Part shown: positions 8,769 through 18,808 of the stretch, piece by piece | Position numbering within the stretch: the first letter of the stretch is position 1 | Layout of the letters: each line of letters begins with the position of its first letter | NCBI GenBank assembly: GCA_964458705.1 | Contig: CAYWKD010000016.1 | Coordinates: 1-64,000 of the forward strand | Reading direction: 5' to 3' | From: JAAUTG01 sp964458705 | Lineage (GTDB): Bacteria > Bacteroidota > Bacteroidia > Chitinophagales > Saprospiraceae | Length of the DNA stretch: 64,000 nt | The notes under the pieces: model-generated | Told to the model about the DNA's origin: nothing | What the model saw: the letters and a program-made list of their open reading frames with translations, nothing else | The model's database searches: none | Made by a program: the position numbers and the translations under genes

Positions 8769-9596
8769 ATGAAAAAAATATTAGTGCCAACTGATTTCTC
8801 TGATAATGCTTACAAGGCAGCAGAGTATGCTATTAAAATTGCCGATTACCTCAACGGAACAGTTACCTTATATCACGCTTTTCAAATACAATCTACAACC
8901 GGCTCTTTTGCTTCTACAAAGCATTTCATAGAAGCAGACGCTTCAGATCGAATGAATGAATTTGCTCAGAAATTAGCACCTATTGCAAATGCAAATGCAA
9001 ATGCAAATGGAGTAGAACTAGAAACTAAAGTAGTACAAGGAGATACAATTGCTTGTATTACAGATAGAGCTAACAAAATGGGGTATGATTTAGTGGTGAT
9101 GGGAACAAAAGGAGCAACAGGACTGAAAGAAGTATTCATAGGTAGCGTTACAAGTACAATCCTGAAAAAAGTGGATATACCAGTATTGGCTGTGCCGGAT
9201 AAATTCGATTTTGATATTGTTAAAAAAATTGTTTTTGCTGTAGATAGTAAAGGAATAGATAAGGTAGAATCCGTAAAACCATTAATTGATTTAACTAAGC
9301 TATTAGATGCTACCGTTATCATATATCACTTGAGTGAGGGGGATGAACAAGGCGACCTAGACATTGCACCTGCTGTTGATTTACTGCTAAAAGATATTAA
9401 ACATAGTTTTTTCACAGAAGAAAAAGTAAGCAGTGTGAATGAATCTATCAACGAATTTGTGGCAAAAGAAAAAGCGGATATTATTTGTATGCTCAGAAGG
9501 AAAAAAACGTTGTGGGATCGAATTTTCTTTGAAAGTTCGACTAAGCGTGAAGTATTTGACAGTCCCGTTCCGCTTTTGATCTTACAAGATAATTAG
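8769..9596 (+). CDS. Tandem universal stress protein
   Basis: This 275-residue cytoplasmic protein has two USP domains. The first (about 1-142) starts KKILVPTDFSDNAYKAAEYA and ends with the nucleotide-binding signature VVMGTKGATGLKEVFIGSVTSTILKKVDIPVLAVP, read as G-2x-G-9x-G-S/T. The second (about 147-275) is degenerate, without the glycine loop. A short Ala-Asn repeat interrupts the first domain at residues 73-80. It is the second USP gene in this island, separated by 256 bp with no recognisable gene from the CBS/USP pair, so it probably has its own promoter. Role: likely ATP-dependent stress regulator; the partner is unknown. Confidence 0.9.
   Translation: MKKILVPTDFSDNAYKAAEYAIKIADYLNGTVTLYHAFQIQSTTGSFASTKHFIEADASDRMNEFAQKLAPIANANANANGVELETKVVQGDTIACITDRANKMGYDLVVMGTKGATGLKEVFIGSVTSTILKKVDIPVLAVPDKFDFDIVKKIVFAVDSKGIDKVESVKPLIDLTKLLDATVIIYHLSEGDEQGDLDIAPAVDLLLKDIKHSFFTEEKVSSVNESINEFVAKEKADIICMLRRKKTLWDRIFFESSTKREVFDSPVPLLILQDN
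8985..9008 (+). repeat. In-frame hexanucleotide tandem repeat (GCAAAT)4
   Basis: Four perfect GCAAAT copies lie inside the USP gene and encode alternating Ala-Asn in a loop of the first USP domain. Gain or loss of a unit would keep the reading frame, so only loop length would change. Confidence 0.9.
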
Positions 9597-9614
9597 ACTT
9601 AATCTAAAGAATTG

Positions 9615-9647
9615 TTGATGGATTAAGGAAAGAAGATTGTAATTTTG
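9615..9647 (+). promoter_or_regulatory. Candidate Bacteroidota promoter of the radical SAM gene
   Basis: TAATTTTG at 9640-9647 matches the Bacteroidota -7 consensus TAnnTTTG. A TTG at 9615-9617 (another at 9612) lies 22 bp upstream, close to the usual -33 element distance. Transcription would start about 20-25 nt before the ATG at 9677. Confidence 0.4.
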
Positions 9648-9676
9648 CAAATAATCCATTCAACAATTCCTCTATT

Positions 9677-10699
9677 ATGAAAGTCTATGTCAGCGATGCT
9701 ATTAATTTTGCTTCTAAAATAACACCTAACAGGGTGTGGAATGCTTCTAAAATTGTTTCCTCTTATTATTTGACAAAATGGATGAAGCGTCCTATACAGT
9801 GGGGAACACCGCTTACTATCTCAATAGAACCTACAACGGCTTGTAATCTTCGTTGCCCTGAATGTCCCAGCGGCTTGAGGGCATTCACCCGTCCAACAGG
9901 TAATCTCAAAGAAGACTTTTTCAGAGAAACAATTGATGAATTATATAAAGAGTTAATTTATCTGATTTTTTATTTTCAAGGAGAGCCTTACATCAATCCT
10001 AAGTTTTTGGATATGGTGAAATATGCTAATGAAAAAGGTATTTATACAATCACTTCTACTAATGGTCATTTTTTGAACGATAAAAACGCTAAAAAGACCG
10101 TAGAATCTGGATTAGATCGGATGATTATTTCCGTAGATGGCACAACGCAGGATACTTATGTAAACTATAGAAAAGAAGGAAACCTTGAAATAGTGCTGCA
10201 AGGCGCAAGAAATATGGTGAAGTGGAAAAAAGAACTAAAATCCAAAACACCACATTTGATTTTTCAATTTTTAGTGGTACGTCCTAACGAACATCAAATT
10301 CCTGAAATATACAAACTTGCCGAAGAAATAGGCATTGATGAAGTCAAATTAAAAACAGCCCAAGTCTATGACTATGAAAATGGTAACCCTCTTATACCCA
10401 CCATTGATAAATATGCTCGCTATAAGAAACAGGCGGACGGCACTTACAAAATAAAAAATAAGCTACTCAACCACTGCTGGAAGCTTTGGCATGCCTGCGT
10501 TATTACTTGGGATGGTATGGTAGTGCCTTGCTGCTTTGATAAGGATGCTATTCATCGGCTTGGCGACCTAAAAGAAGCAAGTTTTAAAGAAATTTGGCAC
10601 AATGAGGCTTACCAACAATTTCGTACTTCCCTATTAAAAGGTCGAGACCAAATTAATATCTGCACCAACTGTACGGAGGGTTGTAAGGTTTGGGCTTAA
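9677..10699 (+). CDS. Radical SAM/SPASM domain protein
   Basis: This 340-residue enzyme has the radical SAM cluster motif CNLRCPEC (CxxxCxxC, near residue 56-63), followed by the GEPYINPK segment and a (beta/alpha)-barrel. The C-terminal part is a SPASM-type auxiliary cluster domain with Cys residues in HCWKLWHACVITWDG, VPCCFDKD and ICTNCTEGCK. Related proteins modify peptides or mature enzymes, or act in cofactor synthesis; the substrate here is not evident. No short peptide gene of a precursor type is visible beside it. It stands alone between the USP gene and the first giant adhesin, preceded by a plausible promoter at 9615-9647. Confidence 0.9.
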   Translation: MKVYVSDAINFASKITPNRVWNASKIVSSYYLTKWMKRPIQWGTPLTISIEPTTACNLRCPECPSGLRAFTRPTGNLKEDFFRETIDELYKELIYLIFYFQGEPYINPKFLDMVKYANEKGIYTITSTNGHFLNDKNAKKTVESGLDRMIISVDGTTQDTYVNYRKEGNLEIVLQGARNMVKWKKELKSKTPHLIFQFLVVRPNEHQIPEIYKLAEEIGIDEVKLKTAQVYDYENGNPLIPTIDKYARYKKQADGTYKIKNKLLNHCWKLWHACVITWDGMVVPCCFDKDAIHRLGDLKEASFKEIWHNEAYQQFRTSLLKGRDQINICTNCTEGCKVWA

Positions 10700-10828
10700 A
10701 ACAAAAAATTATTATTCTTTATTATATGTTTTGACCGTGACGAGACGTTTCAAGAGAAAAGAAGTTGTATTTTCTTTTTAAACTTGTACGCAGTAAAAAG
10801 CCTAATTACCGATTCAAATCAACAAAAA

Positions 10829-13800
10829 ATGAAGTGTGGACTATTCATTGTACTGTTCATTTCTCTTTCTATTGTATTTCTACACGCTCAAAATTTACCT
10901 ATTCTTAATCCTTCCGTATGTGGTTTAGGTATAGCGATACCTGATTCAAGTTGTAATGCTACCAATCGCTTTCCTGTCCAGGTTGCTGATATCGAAGGAA
11001 CAGCACTAGGAACAGATATTTACTTAGAAGAAGTTCGTTTGATAATTGCCCACTCTTGGTTGGCAGATTTGGATATTGCCTTGATTTCTCCCAACGGTAT
11101 GATTGTAGAACTTTCTAGTGATAATGGCGAAGATGAAGACAACTATGGTGATCCAAGCGATGTGAGCTGTGGCAGCTATGTCAGTTTTACTGCTAGTGCT
11201 TGCCGGCCGATTCAAGGCGATACAATTACTCCATTTGTAGGAGAATATCAGCCCGAGGGTAATTTTGCTGACTTCAATGATGGTAGCAACCCAAACGGAC
11301 AATGGTTTCTCCAAGTTTGCGATGATGCTGGTGATGATGTTGGGCGATTGGAATTTGTTGAATTGGTATTTAGTTCGATAGCCTGTACTGCCCCACTCAA
11401 TCTGAGAGTCCTACAGATAGATTCCACTACGATCACATTAGATTGGATTTCCAACAGCGATTGCAACAATGCAATTATTGAATATGGAGCAGTAGGTTTT
11501 ACGCCTGGTGTAGGCGCATCAGCAGGTGAAGGGACAACTGTGCAAGCAACCTGCCCACCATTTAATCTATCTGGGCTAAACGAATATACAACTTATGAAA
11601 TCTACGTCAGGGACGCTTGTGATTTAGATAATTATTCTAGCAATAGCTGTGCCACTGTCGCTAGCACGAGCTGCTTACTACCACCCATCACTTTGGTCGA
11701 AAATTTTAATGAGCAAGATGATTGCATCAATGTCTGCGGACAACCTTGTGAATTAAGGGGAGTTTGGCAAAACACATTCAACTCAGATAGCTTTGATTGG
11801 ACAGTTGAGGATTTTGCTACGCTTTCCAGTAATACAGGACCTAGTAGCGATGTAGAAGGCGAAGGAAAATATATTTATATCGAGACCTCTGGTTCGTTTT
11901 GCCGCGATGGTCGGGATGCTCATTTAGTCTCTAATTGTATCGAAATAGATACAACGGGAGCGAGTGATTGTCACTTTTCTTTTAATTATCACATGTTTGG
12001 CAGCACTATCGGAAATTTACTTTTACAAGTGAGTGAAAACGGTGGCAGCACTTGGACAACAATATGGGAAGCAGCAGGGAATAAAGGTAACCAATGGATG
12101 AAACAATACATTAATTTGAGTCAATGGCATGGTCAGCCAGTACAATTTCGCTTTGTTGGCAAAGGCGGCTCAAGTGCTACTGGCGATATTGGATTGGACA
12201 ACTTGGTATTTTATGGCTCTAAGAACTTGGGACAACCTATCTACACTTATTTTGCAGACAAGGACGAAGATGGCTTTGGCGAACCTAATGAAGCTATTAA
12301 AAGTTGTTATCCAGAAGCACCAGCTGGGTTTGTAGAAAACGATTTGGATTGTGATGATAATGAAAGTAAGATTAATCCTAACGCTGTGGAGATCATTTGT
12401 AATGGTATCGACGAAAACTGTAATGGAATAGAAGACGATGCCACTTTGGATGCGCCTATCACAAGAGATACAAGCGTTTGTGCAGGTGAAATGGCTACCG
12501 TATCTGCAACAGCTCCCGAAGGTGGATTTATTCTTTGGTACAGCTCAGCGGCAGGAAGTGACTTACTGGCATTTGATGATGAAGCGAGCGGTTACACCAT
12601 AAAAACAGAAGCTGGGATGGATTCCATCGTAGTTTATGCAGAGGCTTGGCTAGGATTTGACTGCACTTCTTCGGAGCGTAGCCGAGCCGTTATTCGTGTT
12701 GATCCTCTACCCCAACTGACAGTTGGAAATGCACCGGTAGTCTGCAAGCGTGAGCTCATTCATTTAGATGAAATTCCAGTGGTAGATGAAGCCAATTTGG
12801 GTGGAGTAATCTCTTATCATTCTGGTTTGCCCGCTAATCTTGATAACGAACTTTCTGATTTAACAATTCTTCCCACCAGCGATCTGACTTTTTATGTAGC
12901 TTCAACAACCGCTCAAGGATGCCAAGCTACAGAATCCATTCAGATCAAGGCAGGAAGTGAACCTGCCATAAATATTATTCCTGCTGACACAGTCATCGTC
13001 TGTGCAGGAGCAGAGCAAACCCTAAGAGCCTTATCTTTTGATCCTGATTCAAGTTACAATTACATTTGGAATAATGGTGCCATCAGTAAGCAAATTACCT
13101 TTGAGACCAACAGTAATCTAGGCACTATTGAAGAATTTATCCTCACCGTAACCAACAGCATTGGTTGCACAAAGTTAGACACTGCTTGGGTGAAGACGAG
13201 TGTTGGTATTGGATCTGCAAGAATTGCGCCAAGCGAAGTTACAAGTTGCGGCGGAGATGATGGCTCCATTTTAGTAGAACCACTTTCTGGAACACCTCCC
13301 TTCGCTTACACTTGGCAAGGCAAGGAAAATGGTAACGTACAAAATATTGATGGTGCATTCACTATTCCCAATCTTTCACAAGGTACTTACAAAATCTCAA
13401 TCGTGGATAGCTCGCCTTTGGGATGTTCCATTCAACTACCCTTTACAGTAGTGAACGGCCCGAGTGCTCGAGTGAGCGTAGAATCCATTAAAATGGTATC
13501 TTGCCATAGTGGAAGCGATGGTGAAATTTGCCTTGATGTACGTGGAGTTGACCCATTGATCGTTTGGGAAAATGGTAGCAATGATGCCTGTCTTTCTGGG
13601 CTTTCGAGTGGTACTTACAGCGTTACCGTGTTTGATGGAGCTTGTGCAAGCGTCATTGAAGATATTCAAATCACAGAACCAACGCCTATCCAGATTACAA
13701 AAAACTTGACTACTCCAACCTGTGCGGATCGACTAGATGGCGCAATAGCTTTGAATACAGCAGGTGGCACAAGTCCTTACACCCATTTCTGGAATGATAA

Positions 13801-16789
13801 CTCTAACTTTGAAGATCGCAACAATCTTGCCGCTGGTCAGTATATTGTCTCTATTGTGGACTTTAACAATTGTACTTTTTCCGACACCATTCAATTGACT
13901 GCACCTGACCCTCTAAAAATATTGGAAGAAGGACGTACTAATATCAGTTGTTCAAGCGAAGAGGATGGCTCAATACAAAGCAATATAATAGGTGGGACAA
14001 ACCCCTACTTTTACAATTGGCAAAATGGAATGCTGACTCCCAATCTCGAAAATTTATCTGATGGAAATTACGAACTAACAGTTACCGATGCTAACGGATG
14101 TAATGAATCAAAAACGTTTACCATTGAACGTCCAGCACCGTTGAATATCCAATTAGATTCCATCCAAAATGCTAGTTGTAATGGCGTGAATGACGGTGCT
14201 ATCTATGTTACAGCGATTGGTGGAACAGGTGAATACGCATTCAACTGGAGTAATGGCGCAAGCCGAGCCAACAACCAAAACATTCGGTCAGGTAAGTATA
14301 ACTTGACCTTGACCGATGGAAATGGCTGCGAAGTATCTGACTCCTTTGTAGTCAATGCTCCACCAGCCTTGAGTCTTGGTGCAGCAATCACATCACCTAC
14401 CTGCATCGGGAGTACGGATGGTGCAATAACGCTAGAGGTAACCGGTGCAGATGTGGACACTTACCGCTGGAATGATAGCACTACCAACGCTGATCGTGTA
14501 GGTATCATGAATGGTATTTATAGCGTAACTATTACAGACGAAAATGGGTGCGTGCTAGATTCTATCTTTCGGGTTGAAGCTCCACAAGCCTTCAATGTAA
14601 ATATTACAACACGTCCGCCGAGTTGTTTTGATAGTTTTGATGGTAGCATTCAACTCAATGTGAGCAATCAAAATGGCCTGCCTCCTAGCTTTGAATGGAG
14701 TAACAATTCGACTACTCAAAACCTCCTTGATTTAAAAAGTGACAGTTACTCAGCCACTATTACAGATGCGGATGGTTGCCAATTTGTAACGGATACGATT
14801 CAGCTAGAAGCTCCAGACTCTATTAGTATTTTAGTGCAAAAAATCTCACCCGTTCAATGTGCCAATGAAGCTAGTGGCAGCATAGAAATTGAAGTCTTTG
14901 GCGGTGTGCCACCTTATAAATTTAGCTGGAACACTAGCGATACCACCAAGAGTCTATTTGATGTAGAAGCAGGCTTGTATCGCTTGGCTGTTTTAGATGA
15001 AAATAGTTGTGCCATAGAAAGTGATTTGCTGCCAGTGGAGCAACCTGAACCTATACAGCTCAATTACGAAATCATCCAAAATGAAATTTGCCAACTAGAA
15101 AATGAAGAAGTAGATAGTCTGAAACTAAGCGTAGCGGGTGGCATCATGCCTTACTCATTTGATTGGAATAATGGTGATACAACAGCAAATATAGTTGGTC
15201 TGAAAGCAGGTGATTACAGCGTTGTGGTCAGCGATCAAAATAATTGTTCAGTGGTCATCCCTTCTATTAAAGTGAAACCTTCTGCCAGTGGTTTTTCCAT
15301 TAGAACCTTAAAGCAGAATGTAAGCTGTTCCAATGCTAATGATGGTGATATTTTCGCATCTGTACTAGGAGGAACACCGCCTTATCTTTATCATCTTAGC
15401 GATGGAAATATTACCACTCAAAACATAGATACCTTGCGATTTAGCAACCTCTCAGCAGGTAATTACGATCTTTCTATCACCGACAATATTGGTTGTACTG
15501 CCACAGCTCAAAATATTTTTATTGCTGAACCAGAAACCATTAATATTGTATTAAACGACAATGGCGTAAAGCAAGTAACTTGCAAAAATGGGGCAGATGG
15601 CGCAATTGATGTTACGCTAACAGGAGGGCAATCTCCTTATGCCTTTACTTGGTTGAACACAAAAGACTCCATCATCAGTCAAACCGAAGACCTAAAAAAT
15701 GTTGTAGCAGGTCAATATCGCCTATTAGTAGAAGATGCCAACGGCTGTCAGGCACAATCAAGGAGCTACATCATTCGAGAACCTACAACAGCGATTACGT
15801 TTTCTGATATCAAAGTTAATAATGTTACTTGCTTTGGTGGAAATAATGGAAGTATTGTGCTGAACGTAACAGGTGGAACGCCTCCCTACATCTTTGATTG
15901 GAACAATGGATTTTATCCACTCCGCAACCTACCAAATGTAACAGCAGGTTTTTACACACTAAAAGTAAAAGATCAAAAAAATTGTATTGCCATCTTAGAT
16001 TCTGTAGAAGTTAGACAAGCCAATCGCCCTATTGAAATACAAGAATCTATCATCAAATCAGCGTCTTGCTTCGACGCAGCAGATGGCAGTATTCAAGTCG
16101 AATTACAAGGAGGCATAAAGCCGTATCGCCTTTTCTGGCAATCTACCGACGCAGGAAATAACTACATCAATGGCGACACTAGCCTAGTAAATGATCTAAC
16201 CAAAGGCAATTATGAATTGATTGTTACGGATAGTTTAGCTTGCCGAGCAATATTTGATTTCACGATTAATGCACCAGAAGCCATACAAATTGATCTGACT
16301 AGTACACCTACACCCAACGGAGAAATGATGGGTAGCGCAACGGCTGAAATAGCAGGAGGTACACCACCATATCGCTACCAATGGGACGTTGAGGGCAGTC
16401 GAGATACTTCCACTTTGCTCAATCTCGGTATTGGTATTTATAATCTAACAGTAACAGATGCCAGAGATTGTAAGGCTTCTGCAACCGTTGAGGTACGCTC
16501 TGATACAATAGATGCTATTTTTAATATCGAAAACAACTTGGTATTTGAACTTACGCCTAATCCAAGCTCGGGGGAAGTCCTACTTACTCTTCCCAATCTG
16601 CCACCAACTGAAGTAGCCGTAAACATTTATAATAATCTGGGACAAATTCTGAAGCGAAATAAGAAACACGTCCAGAAAAATATTTTGCTAGAACTAAACG
16701 ACTTGAACGAAGGTAATTACTGGATACAAGTAATAACAAAAGAGGGGCAATCTGGCATTAAACAAGTTCTCATCGTTGGTGGGCATTAA
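10829..16789 (+). CDS. Giant SprB-repeat adhesin with P-domain, MAM, metal-binding motif and T9SS sorting domain
   Basis: The protein is about 1986 residues from the ATG at 10829, which begins a clear signal peptide (MKCGLFIVLF, ending LHAQ). An in-frame TTG at 10784 would place 15 polar residues before it and is less likely. In order: a proprotein-convertase-type P domain (about 22-185), an FN3 domain (186-285), a MAM-like domain (287-462), a MopE-type CDDNESKINPNAVEICNGIDENCNG motif read in part at about 500-540, Ig-like spacer (541-790), 14 SprB repeats (794-1890), and a type A T9SS sorting domain beginning near LTPNPSSGE. It should be exported by Sec, then displayed on the cell surface through the type IX system. 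SprB-type proteins are mobile gliding adhesins in Flavobacterium; that role here is inferred. Confidence 0.93.
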   Translation: MKCGLFIVLFISLSIVFLHAQNLPILNPSVCGLGIAIPDSSCNATNRFPVQVADIEGTALGTDIYLEEVRLIIAHSWLADLDIALISPNGMIVELSSDNGEDEDNYGDPSDVSCGSYVSFTASACRPIQGDTITPFVGEYQPEGNFADFNDGSNPNGQWFLQVCDDAGDDVGRLEFVELVFSSIACTAPLNLRVLQIDSTTITLDWISNSDCNNAIIEYGAVGFTPGVGASAGEGTTVQATCPPFNLSGLNEYTTYEIYVRDACDLDNYSSNSCATVASTSCLLPPITLVENFNEQDDCINVCGQPCELRGVWQNTFNSDSFDWTVEDFATLSSNTGPSSDVEGEGKYIYIETSGSFCRDGRDAHLVSNCIEIDTTGASDCHFSFNYHMFGSTIGNLLLQVSENGGSTWTTIWEAAGNKGNQWMKQYINLSQWHGQPVQFRFVGKGGSSATGDIGLDNLVFYGSKNLGQPIYTYFADKDEDGFGEPNEAIKSCYPEAPAGFVENDLDCDDNESKINPNAVEIICNGIDENCNGIEDDATLDAPITRDTSVCAGEMATVSATAPEGGFILWYSSAAGSDLLAFDDEASGYTIKTEAGMDSIVVYAEAWLGFDCTSSERSRAVIRVDPLPQLTVGNAPVVCKRELIHLDEIPVVDEANLGGVISYHSGLPANLDNELSDLTILPTSDLTFYVASTTAQGCQATESIQIKAGSEPAINIIPADTVIVCAGAEQTLRALSFDPDSSYNYIWNNGAISKQITFETNSNLGTIEEFILTVTNSIGCTKLDTAWVKTSVGIGSARIAPSEVTSCGGDDGSILVEPLSGTPPFAYTWQGKENGNVQNIDGAFTIPNLSQGTYKISIVDSSPLGCSIQLPFTVVNGPSARVSVESIKMVSCHSGSDGEICLDVRGVDPLIVWENGSNDACLSGLSSGTYSVTVFDGACASVIEDIQITEPTPIQITKNLTTPTCADRLDGAIALNTAGGTSPYTHFWNDNSNFEDRNNLAAGQYIVSIVDFNNCTFSDTIQLTAPDPLKILEEGRTNISCSSEEDGSIQSNIIGGTNPYFYNWQNGMLTPNLENLSDGNYELTVTDANGCNESKTFTIERPAPLNIQLDSIQNASCNGVNDGAIYVTAIGGTGEYAFNWSNGASRANNQNIRSGKYNLTLTDGNGCEVSDSFVVNAPPALSLGAAITSPTCIGSTDGAITLEVTGADVDTYRWNDSTTNADRVGIMNGIYSVTITDENGCVLDSIFRVEAPQAFNVNITTRPPSCFDSFDGSIQLNVSNQNGLPPSFEWSNNSTTQNLLDLKSDSYSATITDADGCQFVTDTIQLEAPDSISILVQKISPVQCANEASGSIEIEVFGGVPPYKFSWNTSDTTKSLFDVEAGLYRLAVLDENSCAIESDLLPVEQPEPIQLNYEIIQNEICQLENEEVDSLKLSVAGGIMPYSFDWNNGDTTANIVGLKAGDYSVVVSDQNNCSVVIPSIKVKPSASGFSIRTLKQNVSCSNANDGDIFASVLGGTPPYLYHLSDGNITTQNIDTLRFSNLSAGNYDLSITDNIGCTATAQNIFIAEPETINIVLNDNGVKQVTCKNGADGAIDVTLTGGQSPYAFTWLNTKDSIISQTEDLKNVVAGQYRLLVEDANGCQAQSRSYIIREPTTAITFSDIKVNNVTCFGGNNGSIVLNVTGGTPPYIFDWNNGFYPLRNLPNVTAGFYTLKVKDQKNCIAILDSVEVRQANRPIEIQESIIKSASCFDAADGSIQVELQGGIKPYRLFWQSTDAGNNYINGDTSLVNDLTKGNYELIVTDSLACRAIFDFTINAPEAIQIDLTSTPTPNGEMMGSATAEIAGGTPPYRYQWDVEGSRDTSTLLNLGIGIYNLTVTDARDCKASATVEVRSDTIDAIFNIENNLVFELTPNPSSGEVLLTLPNLPPTEVAVNIYNNLGQILKRNKKHVQKNILLELNDLNEGNYWIQVITKEGQSGIKQVLIVGGH
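13210..16500 (+). repeat. 14 SprB-type repeats of about 75-85 residues
   Basis: Each unit runs: Cys, DGSI, a GGTPPY turn, W(S)NG, L.AG.Y..TVTD and a closing NGC. The units are diverged from each other, with only short identical stretches. Repeats 9-11 and 13 carry insertions. The last unit lacks the first Cys. The repeat unit is the classic SprB (PF13573-like) form with a Trp in the central strand. Confidence 0.88.
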
Positions 16790-16940
16790 GGCTTAGGTTT
16801 AATAAAATTCCAAAAAAGCATTAGCCACAAAACTTAATCTTTAAGAGATTTGTCAACTTCAAATCCAATGGCTCATTTACGCAAGAGACATCGCCAAGTA
16901 CAACTTTTTAACATTTGGAACGTAAAACCAGCAATAACTT

Positions 16941-18581
16941 ATGGTTCAAATGTATAAGAGGATGATGCAACAAACTAAACCCTTATCTTATTTATTCCTA
17001 TTTTGTTTAATTGTAACCTGTTTTACAGCTAAAGCTCAAGACAAAAAAGAGCCTTCTTTCCCCAATCAAATTGGCACAAAGGTGCTACTGCTAAACTACG
17101 GTCTGACAAACGACGTGGATACCCTTCGATTTACCAATGGCTTTGAGGCTTTCATTACGACGGGAGTGGGTGAACGACTCAATTTTTCCCTACCCGTTCG
17201 GGCGGGAGTACAACATGTGCCAGGACGCTTGAATAATCAGAGTTTTCTTGGCTTAGATGGCATTATTCAAGTGCTCTTGCAAGATCGAAAAAAAACATGG
17301 ACGCCTTACGCTTTAGCAGGTGGCGGAGTCGTATGGGAAAATTTTGATTCCACGAATATTCAGCTACCTGTCGGCATTGGTACAAACGTTCAGCTAGGTA
17401 AAAATTCTTTCTTAAACTTAGAGTTAGAATATCGCTATGGACTTTCTGAAAACCGCAACAACTTGCAATTTGGAATAGGCTATGCTTATCAGTTCAATCA
17501 AAAAGACCTAGACAGAGATCAAGATGGCGTTCCAGATGAAGTAGATCAATGCCCAAACAAAGCAGGCTCTAGGTCTTTATCCGGCTGTCCGGACTTGGAT
17601 AATGATGGCATCGCAGATGATGCGGATGCTTGCCCGACCTTGCCGGGTTTGGAAGCTTTTGCTGGCTGCCCAGATAGCGACGAAGATGGCATATCAGATG
17701 ATGAAGACCGTTGTCCAGAGTTAGCTGGAGATAAAGCGACTAAAGGTTGTCCAGATGCAGATCAAGATGGTGTGCCAGATCAAGAAGACGAATGCCCAGA
17801 AGAACGTGGCAGGCTGAGTGGTTGTCCTGATAGCGACGGCGATGGTATTGCCAATAAAGACGATGCTTGCCCTGATAAGGCCGGAACGCCTGAGTACAAC
17901 GGTTGTCCTGCAATGGATTCGGATGGAGATGGACTTGAGGACGCTGAGGACGAGTGCCCTAATGAAAAAGGAGAAATAGCTACAAATGGCTGCCCAGATA
18001 GCGATCAAGATGGTTTTCCAGATATTAATGATAGCTGCCCTGAACTTCCAGGTTCTTACGATGGCTGTCCTGATACAGACCAAGACGGTCTGCATGACGC
18101 CGAGGATAAATGTCCTTATCTAATAGGTACAAAAGCTACAAATGGTTGCCCAGATGAAATAAATAGATCGACAGGAATAGTCCAAGATAAAGATACCGTT
18201 ACCAATGAATCCGAGCTAAATATCTCAGAAGCGGATCGGACTATTTTATCAGAAGCGGCTCAGAATGTTCAGTTTGAAACAGGTAGCGCAATATTGAAAG
18301 CAGCCTCTTATGATGTGCTGAGAGAAATTGTCAATATTTTGAATCGCTATCCTGAATATGACTTGAGCATCGAAGGACATACGGATAATGTGGGAAATGA
18401 AAATACAAACTTAGAACTTTCGGAAGAACGCGCTAAAGCTTGCTACGAATATATTATTTCAAAAGGCATTTCAGCAGACAGATTGATCTACAAAGGTTTT
18501 GGAGAGCAAAAACCTGTTGAAAATAATACTACTAGAGAGGGGCGTTTCATGAACCGCAGAGTAGAATTTATACTTAACTGA
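16941..18581 (+). CDS. OmpA-family outer-membrane protein with eight TSP3 calcium-binding repeats
   Basis: The 546-residue protein has a signal peptide ending FTAKAQ, a beta-barrel-like N-terminal region (about 35-190), then eight thrombospondin type 3 repeats (about 193-395) of the form DxDxDGxxDxxDxCP, which bind calcium. The C-terminal OmpA domain (about 430-545) holds NVQFETGSAIL, the peptidoglycan-binding SIEGHTDNVG, LSEERAKA and MNRRVEF. It should sit in the outer membrane and grip peptidoglycan. It lies between the two giant surface proteins on the same strand, 151 bp after the first. A strong hairpin follows the stop. A role in anchoring or assembling the neighbouring adhesins is plausible but not shown. 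Met1, Met4 and Met8 are all possible starts. Confidence 0.93.
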   Translation: MVQMYKRMMQQTKPLSYLFLFCLIVTCFTAKAQDKKEPSFPNQIGTKVLLLNYGLTNDVDTLRFTNGFEAFITTGVGERLNFSLPVRAGVQHVPGRLNNQSFLGLDGIIQVLLQDRKKTWTPYALAGGGVVWENFDSTNIQLPVGIGTNVQLGKNSFLNLELEYRYGLSENRNNLQFGIGYAYQFNQKDLDRDQDGVPDEVDQCPNKAGSRSLSGCPDLDNDGIADDADACPTLPGLEAFAGCPDSDEDGISDDEDRCPELAGDKATKGCPDADQDGVPDQEDECPEERGRLSGCPDSDGDGIANKDDACPDKAGTPEYNGCPAMDSDGDGLEDAEDECPNEKGEIATNGCPDSDQDGFPDINDSCPELPGSYDGCPDTDQDGLHDAEDKCPYLIGTKATNGCPDEINRSTGIVQDKDTVTNESELNISEADRTILSEAAQNVQFETGSAILKAASYDVLREIVNILNRYPEYDLSIEGHTDNVGNENTNLELSEERAKACYEYIISKGISADRLIYKGFGEQKPVENNTTREGRFMNRRVEFILN

Positions 18582-18589
18582 CAGTCAAT

Positions 18590-18623
18590 ACTAGATGTTG
18601 GTACTTTACTCCCAACATCTAGT
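18590..18623 (+). terminator. Hairpin after the OmpA-family gene
   Basis: ACTAGATGTTGG and CCAACATCTAGT form a perfect 12-bp stem with a 10-nt loop, starting 8 bp after the stop codon. The following sequence is only moderately T-rich, so it may be a terminator or an mRNA-end stabiliser. It separates this gene from the second giant adhesin. Confidence 0.7.
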
Positions 18624-18808
18624 GTGTTAAGCTACTTTTAAATTGAAACTTCTATCCCTTTTTTACGTCTTCAATAATCAAAGGCGTTTATAGACACCCT
18701 ATCCCACTGCCATTAGTAAGTCAATAAATAAAAGGCTTCGCTATTTGGCTACCATAGATTGAATTCCCTTATTACTACGCTAAGTTTTTCTGTGAACATA
18801 AATATTGA

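Noticed and set aside
10784..10828. TTG start for the first adhesin
   Set aside because: It would put 15 polar residues before the signal peptide; ATG 10829 is preferred.
17721..18095. 124-codon antisense frame in the OmpA gene
   Set aside because: It mirrors the regular TSP3 repeats on the opposite strand and has no protein-like features.
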